Positions 1 to 8,663 of a stretch of 64,000 bases of DNA are shown here, piece after piece. The stretch spans positions 3,709,501 through 3,773,500 of the forward strand of contig NZ_CP098747.1 in NCBI RefSeq assembly GCF_023746535.1, given 5' to 3'. A model generated the notes under the pieces. That model ran no database searches. It saw nothing but the letters and a program-made list of their open reading frames with translations, and was not told the origin of the DNA. Made by a program: the position numbers and the translations under genes. Each line of letters begins with the position of its first letter. Within the stretch, counting starts at the first letter, position 1. This stretch comes from Sneathiella marina (lineage in GTDB: Bacteria; Pseudomonadota; Alphaproteobacteria; Sneathiellales; Sneathiellaceae).

Positions 1-345
1 CGTTGCAATAATCGTTTCCGGCTTCAGCTTTACGCATATATCCGCGAGAATCACTTTTTTGATCTCTTCGTTTTCCGTTGCAGCTTCAACAACAAGATCA
101 ACATCAGACATCAGATCATCTGTAATCGTCGGATTTATGCGGGTTAAGGCCGACGCCATTTCCTCTTCGGTCAATTTACCCCGGCCAACCTGCCGCTGCA
201 AATTTGTTTCGATGACTTTCAAGCCTTTCTCAAGCTGTTCGTTCGAAACATCCTTCAGAACCACATCAATACCCGCGACAGCCATAACATGGGCAATACC
301 ATTGCCCATTTGGCCCGCTCCAATAACGCCAACTTTATTAATCAT
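1..345 (-). CDS. 3-hydroxybutyryl-CoA dehydrogenase, N-terminal part (gene runs off the window)
   Basis: NAD(P)-dependent oxidation of 3-hydroxyacyl-CoA to 3-oxoacyl-CoA. Only the first 115 codons are inside the window. The protein opens with a Rossmann dinucleotide-binding motif (GVIGAGQMGNGIA, about residues 6-18), followed by the segment DLVVEAATENEEIK typical of the 3-hydroxyacyl-CoA dehydrogenase family. The ATG at 345 is preceded by AGGAACAGG. It lies 63 bp downstream of etfA on the same strand, an arrangement common in alphaproteobacteria, and probably belongs to the etfBA transcription unit. The C-terminal substrate domain cannot be checked here, so preference for 3-hydroxybutyryl-CoA is inferred from context and family. 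Confidence 0.88.
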   Translation of the reverse strand, partial: MINKVGVIGAGQMGNGIAHVMAVAGIDVVLKDVSNEQLEKGLKVIETNLQRQVGRGKLTEEEMASALTRINPTITDDLMSDVDLVVEAATENEEIKKVILADICVKLKPETIIAT

Positions 346-408
346 CGCCTGTTCCTGCGTATATTGTGAACGTAATCATAATCCGGGTTTCTCGGCCCGC
401 ACAAGCCA

Positions 409-1338
409 TTAAAGCTCCGCTTCCAATTCCGGAATTGCTTTAAACAAATCGGCAACAAGCCCGTAATCCGCCACCTGGAATATCGGCGCTTCTTCATCCT
501 TGTTTATAGCAACAATGACTTTACTGTCCTTCATACCGGCAAGATGCTGAATCGCGCCAGAAATCCCAACCGCAATATATAGGTCCGGTGCCACAACTTT
601 ACCTGTTTGCCCGACCTGATAATCGTTGGGAACAAATCCGGCATCAACGGCCGCACGACTGGCCCCGACAGCTGCACCCAATTTATCAGCAACGGCTTCG
701 ATAAGCGGAAAATTATCGCCCGATTGCATACCACGGCCGCCAGAGATAACGATTTTCGCTGATGTCAATTCCGGGCGTTCGGATTTCGAAAGCTCTTCGC
801 CAACAAAAGTCGACAAGCCGCCATCTGCTGTCGCCGAACCCGCTTCGATTGCGGCAGATCCGCCCGTTGCTTCAGCTGCTGCAAAATTCGTGGCGCGCAC
901 AGTGATCACTTTCTTTGCATCACCTGATTGGACTGTTGCCATGGCATTGCCAGCATAAATAGGGCGAACAAAGGTATCAGCAGAGATGATTTCCGTTATT
1001 TCAGAAATTTGTGCAACGTCTAACAGCGCGGCAACCCGCGGCAGAATATTTTTACCCGACGTCGTTGCCGCAGCAACAATTGCATCATATGCGCCAGCGA
1101 GGGAGACAATGAGGTCCGCAGTATTCTCCGCCAGAGAATTTGCGTAGAGACCATCATCTACAAGAACTACTTTTGCAACGCCGGATACTTTGGCTGCTTC
1201 ATCGGCAACTGAGCTACAGCCAGATCCAGCGACAAGCACATGAACATCACCGCCCAATTCACCAGCTGCCGTAACAGCGTTTAAGGTTGCAGCGCCTAAT
1301 GCGCTGTTATCGTGATCTGCAAGGACAAGAACAGACAT
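409..1338 (-). CDS. etfA: electron transfer flavoprotein subunit alpha
   Basis: FAD-binding alpha subunit of ETF, the cytoplasmic heterodimer that collects electrons from acyl-CoA dehydrogenases and passes them to ETF:ubiquinone oxidoreductase. The 309 residues match the family length. The C-terminal half carries the FAD-binding domain: an SGGRGM segment near residue 199, [20 protein letters not shown] and a following QH. The start lies directly after the etfB stop with no spacer, and GGAG sits in the end of etfB, so the two are translationally coupled. The neighbouring methylsuccinyl-CoA dehydrogenase is a plausible electron donor. Confidence 0.97.
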   Translation of the reverse strand: MSVLVLADHDNSALGAATLNAVTAAGELGGDVHVLVAGSGCSSVADEAAKVSGVAKVVLVDDGLYANSLAENTADLIVSLAGAYDAIVAAATTSGKNILPRVAALLDVAQISEITEIISADTFVRPIYAGNAMATVQSGDAKKVITVRATNFAAAEATGGSAAIEAGSATADGGLSTFVGEELSKSERPELTSAKIVISGGRGMQSGDNFPLIEAVADKLGAAVGASRAAVDAGFVPNDYQVGQTGKVVAPDLYIAVGISGAIQHLAGMKDSKVIVAINKDEEAPIFQVADYGLVADLFKAIPELEAEL

Positions 1339-2085
1339 TTATATAACTCCCTCATCTTTGAGCTTGCTGACCAGTTCAGCGACGGATTCTACTATAACAC
1401 CAGCTTCGCGTTTCGCCGGTTCTTCAACTTTCAAGGTTGTCAGGCGCGCTGCAATATCAACGCCCAGATCCTCAGGAGATTTTTCGTCGATGGGCTTTTT
1501 CTTTGCTTTCATAATATTCGGCAAAGAAGCATAACGCGGCTCATTCAATCGAAGGTCCGTTGTCACGACAATCGGCATTTTCAGATCAAGTGTTTGTAGG
1601 CCGCCATCAATCTCGCGTGTGACTTTAGCTGTCCCACCGTCGAGATTAACTTCTGACGCAAAAGTTCCCTGAGCCCAACCCAGCAATGCCGCGAGCATTT
1701 GACCGGTTTGATTTGAATCATCGTCAATGGCTTGCTTACCGACGATAATAAGGTCTGGCTTTTCTTCATCCGCGACTGCCTTGAGGAGCTTTGCAACTCC
1801 GAGCGGCTCAACTTCCGCATCCGTTTTTACAAGAATTCCCCTATCTGCACCCATAGCAAGTGCAGTTCGAATTGTTTCTTGAGCGGCTTGCGGGCCAACA
1901 GAGAAAGCAACGACTTCTGTTGCAGTACCTGCTTCACGCAAGCGAAGGGCTTCTTCAACAGCAATTTCATCAAAAGGGTTCATGGACATTTTGACATTCG
2001 CGAGGTCTACACCTGTATTGTCCGCTTTAACGCGGATCTTTACGTTGTAGTCCACGACACGTTTAACAGCGACGAGAACTTTCAT
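1339..2085 (-). CDS. etfB: electron transfer flavoprotein subunit beta
   Basis: AMP-binding beta subunit of ETF, partner of the adjacent alpha subunit. The 248 residues open with [14 protein letters not shown] and contain the nucleotide-binding segment [17 protein letters not shown] (about residues 118-134) and the recognition loop region ending ...[11 protein letters not shown], which in this family touches the acyl-CoA dehydrogenase. First gene of etfB-etfA-hbd. A close match to the housekeeping promoter lies about 100 bp upstream. Confidence 0.97.
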   Translation of the reverse strand: MKVLVAVKRVVDYNVKIRVKADNTGVDLANVKMSMNPFDEIAVEEALRLREAGTATEVVAFSVGPQAAQETIRTALAMGADRGILVKTDAEVEPLGVAKLLKAVADEEKPDLIIVGKQAIDDDSNQTGQMLAALLGWAQGTFASEVNLDGGTAKVTREIDGGLQTLDLKMPIVVTTDLRLNEPRYASLPNIMKAKKKPIDEKSPEDLGVDIAARLTTLKVEEPAKREAGVIVESVAELVSKLKDEGVI

Positions 2086-2183
2086 GGATCGGTTATCTCC
2101 AAGCCAATTTGCCTTCCGGGCCTACAAAAAACCGTTTTTTGCATCCGTAAAAGGTAGGGTTTCAATATTTATTTCGGCAGTGC

Positions 2184-2212
2184 ACAATAAATACCAAAGG
2201 ACCGTCTGTCAA
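2184..2212 (-). promoter_or_regulatory. sigma-70 type promoter for etfBA, overlapped by palindromes
   Basis: On the minus strand a perfect -35 (TTGACA, 2212-2207) is followed after 17 bp by TATTGT (2189-2184). The -35 sits inside the perfect 10-bp palindrome GTCAATTGAC (2208-2217), which is nested in a CCGTC...GACGG inverted repeat (2202-2219). The predicted transcription start is near 2177, giving a leader of about 90 nt before etfB. The promoter elements are seen directly; that the palindrome is an operator is inferred. Confidence 0.7.
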
Positions 2213-2280
2213 TTGACGGAAACCCATCGAAATATTTATTTAAAATCAGTGCTAAAATATCTCATTAACGACAAAAATTA

Positions 2281-2844
2281 CTACCGATTGGCACCGGGAA
2301 CCCACAGAACGTCTTCTTTTCCCTTATTATTGAGATACCGGCCCAAAACAAACAGAAAATCAGATAATCGGTTCATATAAACGACTGTTAATGGATTAAT
2401 TTCTTCCGAATCACCTAAAGCGATAATCCGACGCTCCGCGCGCCGGCAAACCGTTCGCGCAAGATGTAAATGCGCCGAAGCGGGTGACCCGCCTGGCAAT
2501 ATGAACGAATTTAGTTCCGAAAGATCAGCGTTTAAACTGTCAATCTCCTGTTCCAGACGATCCACCTGCTCCTGGATTACTCGAAGTGGAGGATATTTAG
2601 GGTCCACCTGCTCAGGTGTACAAAGGTCAGCGCCCAAATCAAAAAGGTCATTTTGAATGCGCGAAAGCATAGCGCCGGCCTCTCCCGAAACCGCCAGCCG
2701 CGCAATCCCAATAACAGAATTTACTTCATCCACCTCACCATAGGCCACAACCCGTAGGCTCGTTTTACTGACCCGTGTACTATCCCCAAGAGAGGTATGT
2801 CCGGTATCTCCGCCACGTGTATAAATTTTTGTCAATTTTACCAT
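2281..2844 (-). CDS. cob(I)yrinic acid a,c-diamide / cobalamin adenosyltransferase (PduO type)
   Basis: Transfers the adenosyl group of ATP to cob(I)alamin, making AdoCbl. The 187 residues show the PduO/MMAB signatures: the N-terminal ATP loop TRGGDTGHTSLGD (residues 9-21), then CRRAERRI and NRLSDFLFVLGR near the C-terminus. AdoCbl is needed by two enzymes in this window, ethylmalonyl-CoA mutase and the class II ribonucleotide reductase. It follows the small membrane protein gene by 18 bp and precedes etfBA by 195 bp, which contains a separate promoter. Confidence 0.95.
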   Translation of the reverse strand: MVKLTKIYTRGGDTGHTSLGDSTRVSKTSLRVVAYGEVDEVNSVIGIARLAVSGEAGAMLSRIQNDLFDLGADLCTPEQVDPKYPPLRVIQEQVDRLEQEIDSLNADLSELNSFILPGGSPASAHLHLARTVCRRAERRIIALGDSEEINPLTVVYMNRLSDFLFVLGRYLNNKGKEDVLWVPGANR

Positions 2845-2862
2845 AATATTGTTTGCTTACCG

Positions 2863-3057
2863 TCAGCCACCCGAACTGGCAGCCCATAAACTCAACATTA
2901 TCAAGATAACGGCAATCGCCTGCATCAAAATTCTTAGACGCATAAGCTTGTTGCCGTATTTGCGATTAAACTCACCTCCCCTTGCCATTGTTAACACTCC
3001 AAACAACAGAACGAGAGCAGTTGCGACAACCGCAGCGATAATGAAATAATTCAGCAT
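2863..3057 (-). CDS. twin-transmembrane small protein (HIG1-like)
   Basis: A 64-residue protein with two hydrophobic helices (about residues 4-24 and 40-60) joined by a short basic loop containing GGEFNRKYGNKLMRLR. This loop is typical of the alphaproteobacterial twin-transmembrane family related to HIG1 proteins, which in mitochondria are associated with respiratory complexes. Its gene commonly precedes the cobalamin adenosyltransferase and etfBA. The exact role in bacteria is unknown; a respiratory-chain link is inferred. Confidence 0.85.
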   Translation of the reverse strand: MLNYFIIAAVVATALVLLFGVLTMARGGEFNRKYGNKLMRLRILMQAIAVILIMLSLWAASSGG

Positions 3058-3132
3058 GGCCTGCCAATAACATAATATAAATGAATCCGAAGAGACGCTA
3101 CACTATAGAGTGCGATCTGGACAGAGGGTTTC

Positions 3133-4302
3133 ATGCAAGTTTTTGAAGATGTTGTCATTATTGGTGGCGGTGTTATTGCCGCATCCATTGCTTATTTTTT
3201 ACAATCATCAGACAGCTTTGCGGGCTCGGTATTGGTGATTGAAACGGAATTCGATAACAATAATTCGTCTTGGGACATTTTTCACCAGCAGTTCTCTTTG
3301 CCGGAAAACATGCAAATGGCGCAATTTGCCCAAGAATTTCTGGCGGGCCTCAATCGGTTTCTTAGGGTTGAAGATAACCCGGTTAATGTCAATTATCGGG
3401 AAAACGGCTATCTTTTTCTAGTTGAAGATCGAGACATTCCCATACTTTACAATATGAACAGTCTTCATCAGCAATACGGCGCATCCGTCAGCTTGTTGGA
3501 TCCGGAAGATTTAGCGCGTGGGTTTCCATGGTTAAATAACAGCGATCTTGCAGGCGGATCCCTTGGGTTAGCCGGAGAAGGCGGTCTAAATGCAGGATTT
3601 TTACGAGCTGCATTCCGTGAAAAAGCCAGATCACTTGGAGTACGATTTCAAACTGGAGAACTGGTCGATATTGCCAAAGGCAAAAACCGTGTAAATTCAA
3701 CCACGCTTTCAAGCGGTCAAACTATCAGCTTCAATATGATTATTAATGCGGCTGGCACTGATTCCGCTAGAATAGCGCATATGGCAGGGATTAATCTCCC
3801 TATGGAAGCGCGCAAGCGTCAAACCTTTTCCTTCAGTAGCAAAGTGCAATTAGAAGAAAGTCCAGTTATTGTAGATCCAACGGGGGTGCATTTTCGCCAG
3901 GACAGAAACCTATTTTATGCGGGCTACACATCGCCCCGAGAAAATGACCCCAGCTGCGTCGGTACAGAAATCGATTATGATGTATTTGAAGAACATATTT
4001 GGCCAGTTCTTTCGCATCGTATTCCGTCTTTTCAAAAGATTACAATGGAAAAGGCCCTGTCAGAACATGACACTGTTAATGTATTTGATCAGAGCCCGGT
4101 TTTAGGATCACATCCTGTACTGACCAATTTTTATTTCGCGAACGGCTTTATGGGCCGCAGCGCTCAAGCCTCTCCAGCTGTTGGCCGAGCAATCGCTGAA
4201 TTGATTGACTTTGGGGGGTATCGCACTCTGGATCTTTCCCGCTTTTCTTTTGATAGAATGGTGACAGGCGAAGCCATTTTGGAACATACTGTCCTTCAAT
4301 AA
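3133..4302 (+). CDS. FAD-dependent oxidoreductase, DAO family (FOXRED1-like)
   Basis: A 389-residue flavoprotein of the D-amino-acid oxidase/DadA fold. The N-terminal dinucleotide motif is IIGGGVIAASIAYFL (about residues 9-23), with Ala where many relatives have a third Gly. The middle contains INAAGTDSARIA and the C-terminus has GFMGRSAQASPAVGRAIAEL, resembling the GxxGxxxxxAPAVGRAVAEL ending of FOXRED1-type proteins. The substrate cannot be read from sequence; secondary amines or amino acids are typical of the family. A small tautomerase gene follows 20 bp later. Confidence 0.85.
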   Translation: MQVFEDVVIIGGGVIAASIAYFLQSSDSFAGSVLVIETEFDNNNSSWDIFHQQFSLPENMQMAQFAQEFLAGLNRFLRVEDNPVNVNYRENGYLFLVEDRDIPILYNMNSLHQQYGASVSLLDPEDLARGFPWLNNSDLAGGSLGLAGEGGLNAGFLRAAFREKARSLGVRFQTGELVDIAKGKNRVNSTTLSSGQTISFNMIINAAGTDSARIAHMAGINLPMEARKRQTFSFSSKVQLEESPVIVDPTGVHFRQDRNLFYAGYTSPRENDPSCVGTEIDYDVFEEHIWPVLSHRIPSFQKITMEKALSEHDTVNVFDQSPVLGSHPVLTNFYFANGFMGRSAQASPAVGRAIAELIDFGGYRTLDLSRFSFDRMVTGEAILEHTVLQ

Positions 4303-4322
4303 CGTTATAATAAGGAAAGAAA

Positions 4323-4517
4323 ATGCCAATTATCAGGGTTGAGATGTTCGAAGGCCGGGATCCCGAGACAAAACAGGAATTAGTTAAATCCTTAACAACA
4401 GAAATGGTGCGCGTTACTGGATGCGGTGAAGACAGTGTCAATGTAATCATTACCGACGTGAAAAAAGAAAATTGGGGAATGGGAGGAGATCTCGCAAGTC
4501 AAAAGTTCCCGGATTAA
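4323..4517 (+). CDS. 4-oxalocrotonate tautomerase family protein
   Basis: A 64-residue small tautomerase. Family members remove the initiator Met and use Pro-1 as catalytic base; Pro follows Met here (MPIIRVEMFEGR), and an Arg corresponds to the conserved Arg-11 region. The segment VKKENWGMGG is also typical. RBS AAGGAAAGAAA precedes the ATG. Probably co-transcribed with the upstream oxidoreductase; the substrate is unknown. Confidence 0.88.
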   Translation: MPIIRVEMFEGRDPETKQELVKSLTTEMVRVTGCGEDSVNVIITDVKKENWGMGGDLASQKFPD

Positions 4518-4535
4518 TTCCCGCTAGGAAATATC

Positions 4536-5363
4536 TTGAAGAAATTCGAAATTCTAAAAATACTGACTAAAATCTGGAAGCATTTTTCTCGCCATCATTG
4601 CATGCGAATGGCAACCGCTTTGAGTTACCAGACTTTGCTCGCGATTGTTCCCCTGGCTGCTGTAGTTTTCGCGTTATTTACCGCCATTCCGGCATTTGAC
4701 CATCTCGAGGACAAAATTTCCCATTTTCTATTTGAAAATCTTTTACCAGAAAAATTTTCAGAAATAGATGCTGTGCTTCAGGGTTTTACTATTAACGCCA
4801 ATCAATTAACTATGGTCGGCTTGGCTGGAATTGCTGTGACTGCTTTGTTTTTAATGTCCAGCATAGAGGAAATCTTCAGCCAGATTTGGCAGGTAGAAGC
4901 GACACGAAATCCCTTCAAGAGATTTATCATTTATATTCTTATCACCCTCATTGGCCCAATCGCAATTGGCACCAGCCTCACTCTCGTCAATTGGATCATC
5001 GATATTAGTGAAGATGCCACTGGATATCAATTGACAAAATCCATGGAGTTTTTGAGCGACCTTATCCCGATCGCATTACCATTTATCATTTTGTTCCTGC
5101 TTTTTCGCATTGTCCCTGCATGCAAGGTATTGTGGCGGCACGCGGTGGTAGGAGCCGCGGTTTCAACGGGACTTTTTCTCGCCGGAAAATCTCTATTCAA
5201 ACTTTACTTGCAATATTTTCCGTCATACGAAATCGTTTATGGTGCGATGGCGGCATTCCCGATTTTTCTTCTTTGGCTATATGTAAGCTGGGGCATCGTC
5301 TTGTTCGGGGCCACCATCACTGCTGTACTAGGACTTGAGCATATGACTAAAAAGGAAGCTTAG
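4536..5363 (+). CDS. YihY/BrkB family inner membrane protein
   Basis: A 275-residue polytopic protein with about six membrane helices, formerly labelled ribonuclease BN, an activity now assigned elsewhere. The N-terminal half has the family segment RMATALSYQTLLAIVPLAAV and the C-terminus has AAFPIFLLWLYVSWGIVLFGA. The start is TTG at 4536 with AGGAA five bases upstream; an internal ATG near 4592 would remove a typical N-terminal helix. It ends at a strong hairpin terminator. Confidence 0.9.
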   Translation: MKKFEILKILTKIWKHFSRHHCMRMATALSYQTLLAIVPLAAVVFALFTAIPAFDHLEDKISHFLFENLLPEKFSEIDAVLQGFTINANQLTMVGLAGIAVTALFLMSSIEEIFSQIWQVEATRNPFKRFIIYILITLIGPIAIGTSLTLVNWIIDISEDATGYQLTKSMEFLSDLIPIALPFIILFLLFRIVPACKVLWRHAVVGAAVSTGLFLAGKSLFKLYLQYFPSYEIVYGAMAAFPIFLLWLYVSWGIVLFGATITAVLGLEHMTKKEA

Positions 5364-5386
5364 TGGCCCTAACTGGGCCACTTTTT
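5362..5386 (+). terminator. rho-independent terminator after the YihY gene
   Basis: A perfect 8-bp stem AGTGGCCC (5362-5369) / GGGCCACT (5375-5382) with a 5-nt loop is followed by TTTTT. The TAG stop of the plus-strand gene is just upstream, and the stop codon of the converging mcd gene (5385-5387) lies in the T tract. The minus-strand transcript would form the same stem but without a T run. Confidence 0.85.
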
Positions 5387-7079
5387 AGTTCGCGCCTTCC
5401 AAAAGCCGCCGCGCAATAACCTGCGCTTGAATTTCGCCAGCCCCTTCGAAAATATTCAGGATACGAGCATCACAAAGAACCCGGCTAATTGGATATTCAA
5501 GCGCAAAACCATTCCCACCATGAATTTGCAAGGCATTGTCTGCAGCATTCCAGGCAACACGCGCGCCCAGTAATTTGGCCATACCGGCTTCCAGATCGCA
5601 CCGACGTCCTTCATCTTTCGCCCGTGCCGATGCATATGTCAGCTGTCGGGCCATCATTATTTCCACAGACATCCAGGCGAGTTTGCCGGCAACCCTTGGA
5701 AATTCGATAATCGGCCGCGAAAACTGAACCCGGTCCAGCGCATATCGCAGGCCTAGCTCCATTGCATTCTGGGCAACACCCAGCGCCCGGGCTGCCGTTT
5801 GAATACGTGCACTTTCGAAAGTTTGCATCAATTGCTTAAAACCATTTCCTTCTTCTTCACCAAGAAGGTTTTCAGTCTTGATTTCGAAATTATCAAACGC
5901 CAGCTCATATTCCTTCATTCCGCGATAACCGAGTACTTCAATCTCACCGCCGGTCATGCCTTCCGCAGGAAAATCCTCGTCATCGTTCATGTGAGGTTTC
6001 TCAGCAAGGAACATGGACAGACCTTTATATCCAGGCTCATCCGGGTTGGTTCTGACAAGCATAGTCATCACGTCTGCCCGGGCGGCGTGGGTGATCCAGG
6101 TTTTATTACCTGTTACTTTATAAACATCTCCATCCCTGACGGCGCGTGTTTTTAGCGACGCGAGATCAGAACCTGTATTAGGTTCCGTAAAGACGGCTGT
6201 TGGCAGAATCTCTCCCGTCGCGATCGGGGTAAGCCATTTCGCCTTTTGAGCATCGGTGCCGCCGGTCAAGATCAGTTCCGCGGCAATTTCTGAACGCGTA
6301 CCCAGGGATCCCACTCCAATATACCCGCGCGATAACTCTTCCGATACGACGCACATGGACATCTTGCCCAGACCAAGGCCGCCATGTTCCTCTGGAACTG
6401 TCAAACCGAAAACACCCAGCTCAGACATCTGCTTAACGACCGACATGGGAATCAATTCGTCATTCAAATGCCAGTCATGGGCAAAGGGCATAACTTCTTC
6501 ATTGGCAAACCGACGAAACTGATCACGAATCATCGAAAAGGTTTCATCCAGCCCCTGCTCACCAAAATGGCCCGTATCCATACCTTCGGCAATCAGGACA
6601 GCAATCCGCTCTTTAACTGCCGGAGCGTAGCCATTTGACATCAATGCTACGACCTCAGCGATCTTAAACTCGTTCACAGCGTCGTCGTCCAGCCCCAAAT
6701 CGAGAGGCCGGATAATCTCGCCCAGAGTCATGGGAATGCCACCTTCAATCTGACTGAGATATTCACTAAACCCTGCTTGGAGCATCAACTGCTCCAGTTC
6801 GCCGAATTTTCCTTCAGATTTCAATTCACGTGACCAGTTGAGTGTTTCGCGCAATGCCTCAACATATGTTGATAACCAAGCAAGACCATGAGTTGCATAC
6901 TGATTTTCTTCAACCAGCTTCGCACTAATGCGTCCATTTTCACCGCGGGTCATCTCTGCGACAGACAATATAGCCTTTTGCTTTAGGGTTTCGGCGGCTT
7001 CAAGCCCTTGAGCACAAAGGTTTTCCAATCCATCCAGCAATACCGGAGCGGCGTCATCTAACATTTCGGTCATCGTCAT
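5385..7079 (-). CDS. mcd: (2S)-methylsuccinyl-CoA dehydrogenase
   Basis: Flavin-dependent oxidation of (2S)-methylsuccinyl-CoA to mesaconyl-CoA in the ethylmalonyl-CoA pathway, with electrons passing to ETF. At 564 residues it is much longer than ordinary acyl-CoA dehydrogenases (about 380): roughly 170 extra N-terminal residues precede the catalytic core, as in known Mcd enzymes. The core contains AVFTEPNTGSDLASLKTRA and the C-terminal DNALQIHGGNGFALEYPISR motif. It lies 32 bp downstream of ccr on the same strand, which supports Mcd over a generic acyl-CoA dehydrogenase. Confidence 0.93.
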   Translation of the reverse strand: MTMTEMLDDAAPVLLDGLENLCAQGLEAAETLKQKAILSVAEMTRGENGRISAKLVEENQYATHGLAWLSTYVEALRETLNWSRELKSEGKFGELEQLMLQAGFSEYLSQIEGGIPMTLGEIIRPLDLGLDDDAVNEFKIAEVVALMSNGYAPAVKERIAVLIAEGMDTGHFGEQGLDETFSMIRDQFRRFANEEVMPFAHDWHLNDELIPMSVVKQMSELGVFGLTVPEEHGGLGLGKMSMCVVSEELSRGYIGVGSLGTRSEIAAELILTGGTDAQKAKWLTPIATGEILPTAVFTEPNTGSDLASLKTRAVRDGDVYKVTGNKTWITHAARADVMTMLVRTNPDEPGYKGLSMFLAEKPHMNDDEDFPAEGMTGGEIEVLGYRGMKEYELAFDNFEIKTENLLGEEEGNGFKQLMQTFESARIQTAARALGVAQNAMELGLRYALDRVQFSRPIIEFPRVAGKLAWMSVEIMMARQLTYASARAKDEGRRCDLEAGMAKLLGARVAWNAADNALQIHGGNGFALEYPISRVLCDARILNIFEGAGEIQAQVIARRLLEGAN

Positions 7080-7111
7080 TTCTTATTCTTCCTTGTTAAC
7101 CAGGACTTTTT

Positions 7112-8416
7112 TTATGAATTGCCTGCTTCAATGGCATCTTCAACAGTCCGAAGTCCAGGATATTTTGCAGAAACAAGCACCGCCATGTTACCCGGCTTGT
7201 GCTGGTTGTTCATCATTTTGGTGTGAGCCCGCGGGATATCATCCCAAGAAAAAACTTCAGACATGCAAGGATCGATGCGCCTTTCAATGACCAGGTTGTT
7301 GGCTTGCGATGCTTGTTTAAGGTTCGCAAAGTGACTTCCTTGTATGCGTTTCTGCCGCATCCAGACAAACCGGGCATCCATGGTTAAGTTGAAACCACTG
7401 GTACCGGCACAAAAAACCACCATACCTCCGCGCTTCACAACATTACATGACACAGGGAAAGTCGCCTCTCCAGGATGTTCAAACACAAAGTCAACATCGT
7501 TACCTTTTCCAGTAATCTCCCAAATGGCTTTACCAAATTCTCTGGTTTTCTTCATATATTCGCCAAACCCGTCACCGTTAACAGTGGGAAGTTGACCCCA
7601 GCAATCAAAATCTTTTCTGTTTATGACGCCTTTCGCCCCCAGAGACATAACAAAGTCGCGCTTGCTTTCATCAGAAATAACGCCAATAGCGTTGGCGCCA
7701 GCCGCTGCACAAATCTGAATTGCCATAGAGCCCAAACCGCCGGACGCCCCCCAGATCAATACATTATGGCCGGGGCGCAGGATATGAGGACGATGGCCAA
7801 ATAACATTCTATAGGCTGTTGCCAAAGTTAAGACGTAACAGGCACTCTCTTCCCATGTTAAGTGTCTTGGGCGCTGCATAAGCTGACGATCCTGAACACG
7901 TGCGAATTGCGCAAAAGATCCGTCTGGAGTTTCATAACCCCAGATCCGCTGGCTTGTGGAAAACATCGGATCACCGCCATTACACTCTTCATCATCGCCA
8001 TCATCCTGATTGCAATGAACGACGACCTCATCGCCAACTTTAAAGCGGGTTACTTTATTACCGACCGCATAAACCACACCGGAGGCATCGGAACCTGCTA
8101 TGTGAAATTCTTGTTTATGAACATCGAAAGGAGAAATCGGCTCCCCGAGAGCCGCCCATACGCCATTATAATTAACCCCTGCGGCCATAACCAGAACCAA
8201 CACATCGTGACTATCCAATTGCGGTGTATCCACGACTTCAACCTGCATTGCAGATTCTGGTTCACCGTGGCGTTCCCTTCGGATCGCCCAGGCGTACATT
8301 TTAGGCGGAACATGTCCCAACGGAGGAATTTCACCTACTTCATAAAGATCCTTCAAGTCGCCTGTATTGGCAGCAGCAGTTTCTTCTGATTGAACAGTAG
8401 ACTGGTTAGTTGACAT
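7112..8416 (-). CDS. ccr: crotonyl-CoA carboxylase/reductase
   Basis: NADPH-dependent reductive carboxylation of crotonyl-CoA to ethylmalonyl-CoA, the committed step of the ethylmalonyl-CoA pathway. It is a medium-chain dehydrogenase/reductase protein with cofactor motif WGASGGLGSMAIQI and the CCR-typical FVFEHPGEATFP segment whose Glu-His lie in the CO2 pocket. I chose ATG 8416 (434 aa), preceded by AGAGGG at 8-nt spacing; a reading extended upstream to 8452 has no support. Transcribed with mcd and divergent from ecm. Confidence 0.96.
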   Translation of the reverse strand: MSTNQSTVQSEETAAANTGDLKDLYEVGEIPPLGHVPPKMYAWAIRRERHGEPESAMQVEVVDTPQLDSHDVLVLVMAAGVNYNGVWAALGEPISPFDVHKQEFHIAGSDASGVVYAVGNKVTRFKVGDEVVVHCNQDDGDDEECNGGDPMFSTSQRIWGYETPDGSFAQFARVQDRQLMQRPRHLTWEESACYVLTLATAYRMLFGHRPHILRPGHNVLIWGASGGLGSMAIQICAAAGANAIGVISDESKRDFVMSLGAKGVINRKDFDCWGQLPTVNGDGFGEYMKKTREFGKAIWEITGKGNDVDFVFEHPGEATFPVSCNVVKRGGMVVFCAGTSGFNLTMDARFVWMRQKRIQGSHFANLKQASQANNLVIERRIDPCMSEVFSWDDIPRAHTKMMNNQHKPGNMAVLVSAKYPGLRTVEDAIEAGNS

Positions 8417-8500
8417 CAAAATATCCCTCTTTTTCTTACTTCCGGCATTCAATAAGCCGCTTTATCTGTTGGCCTCATTTATACCGCAATGCATCAATTG

Positions 8501-8613
8501 TCTGATTTGAGACCTTTACTTTAGTCTGATTTGTGAGCAGATTACTGACCTTTGAGCAGAGTACAAGTTTTTTTTGCACTGCAGCACAATGTTATGTTAT
8601 TACGCGGTATAAT
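8501..8613. promoter_or_regulatory. ccr/ecm divergent control region with direct repeats and a -10 box
   Basis: The 247-bp gap between ccr and ecm contains TCTGATTTG at 8501 and again at 8525, and TGAGCAGA at 8534 and 8553, both as direct repeats on the plus strand. A perfect TATAAT lies at 8608-8613, about 50 bp before ecm, but no good -35 stands 16-18 bp before it, which suggests an activated promoter. A pseudo-palindrome centred on CTGCAG (8575-8590) lies just upstream. Regulator unknown. Confidence 0.45.
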
Positions 8614-8663
8614 GCACAAACGAAAGAACTGGTCTTATTTCAGATCCGAAACGAAAGATAATT

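Noticed and set aside
59-412. A plus-strand reading frame of 117 codons
   Set aside because: Antisense to the 3-hydroxybutyryl-CoA dehydrogenase start, which has a Rossmann motif and a ribosome-binding site.
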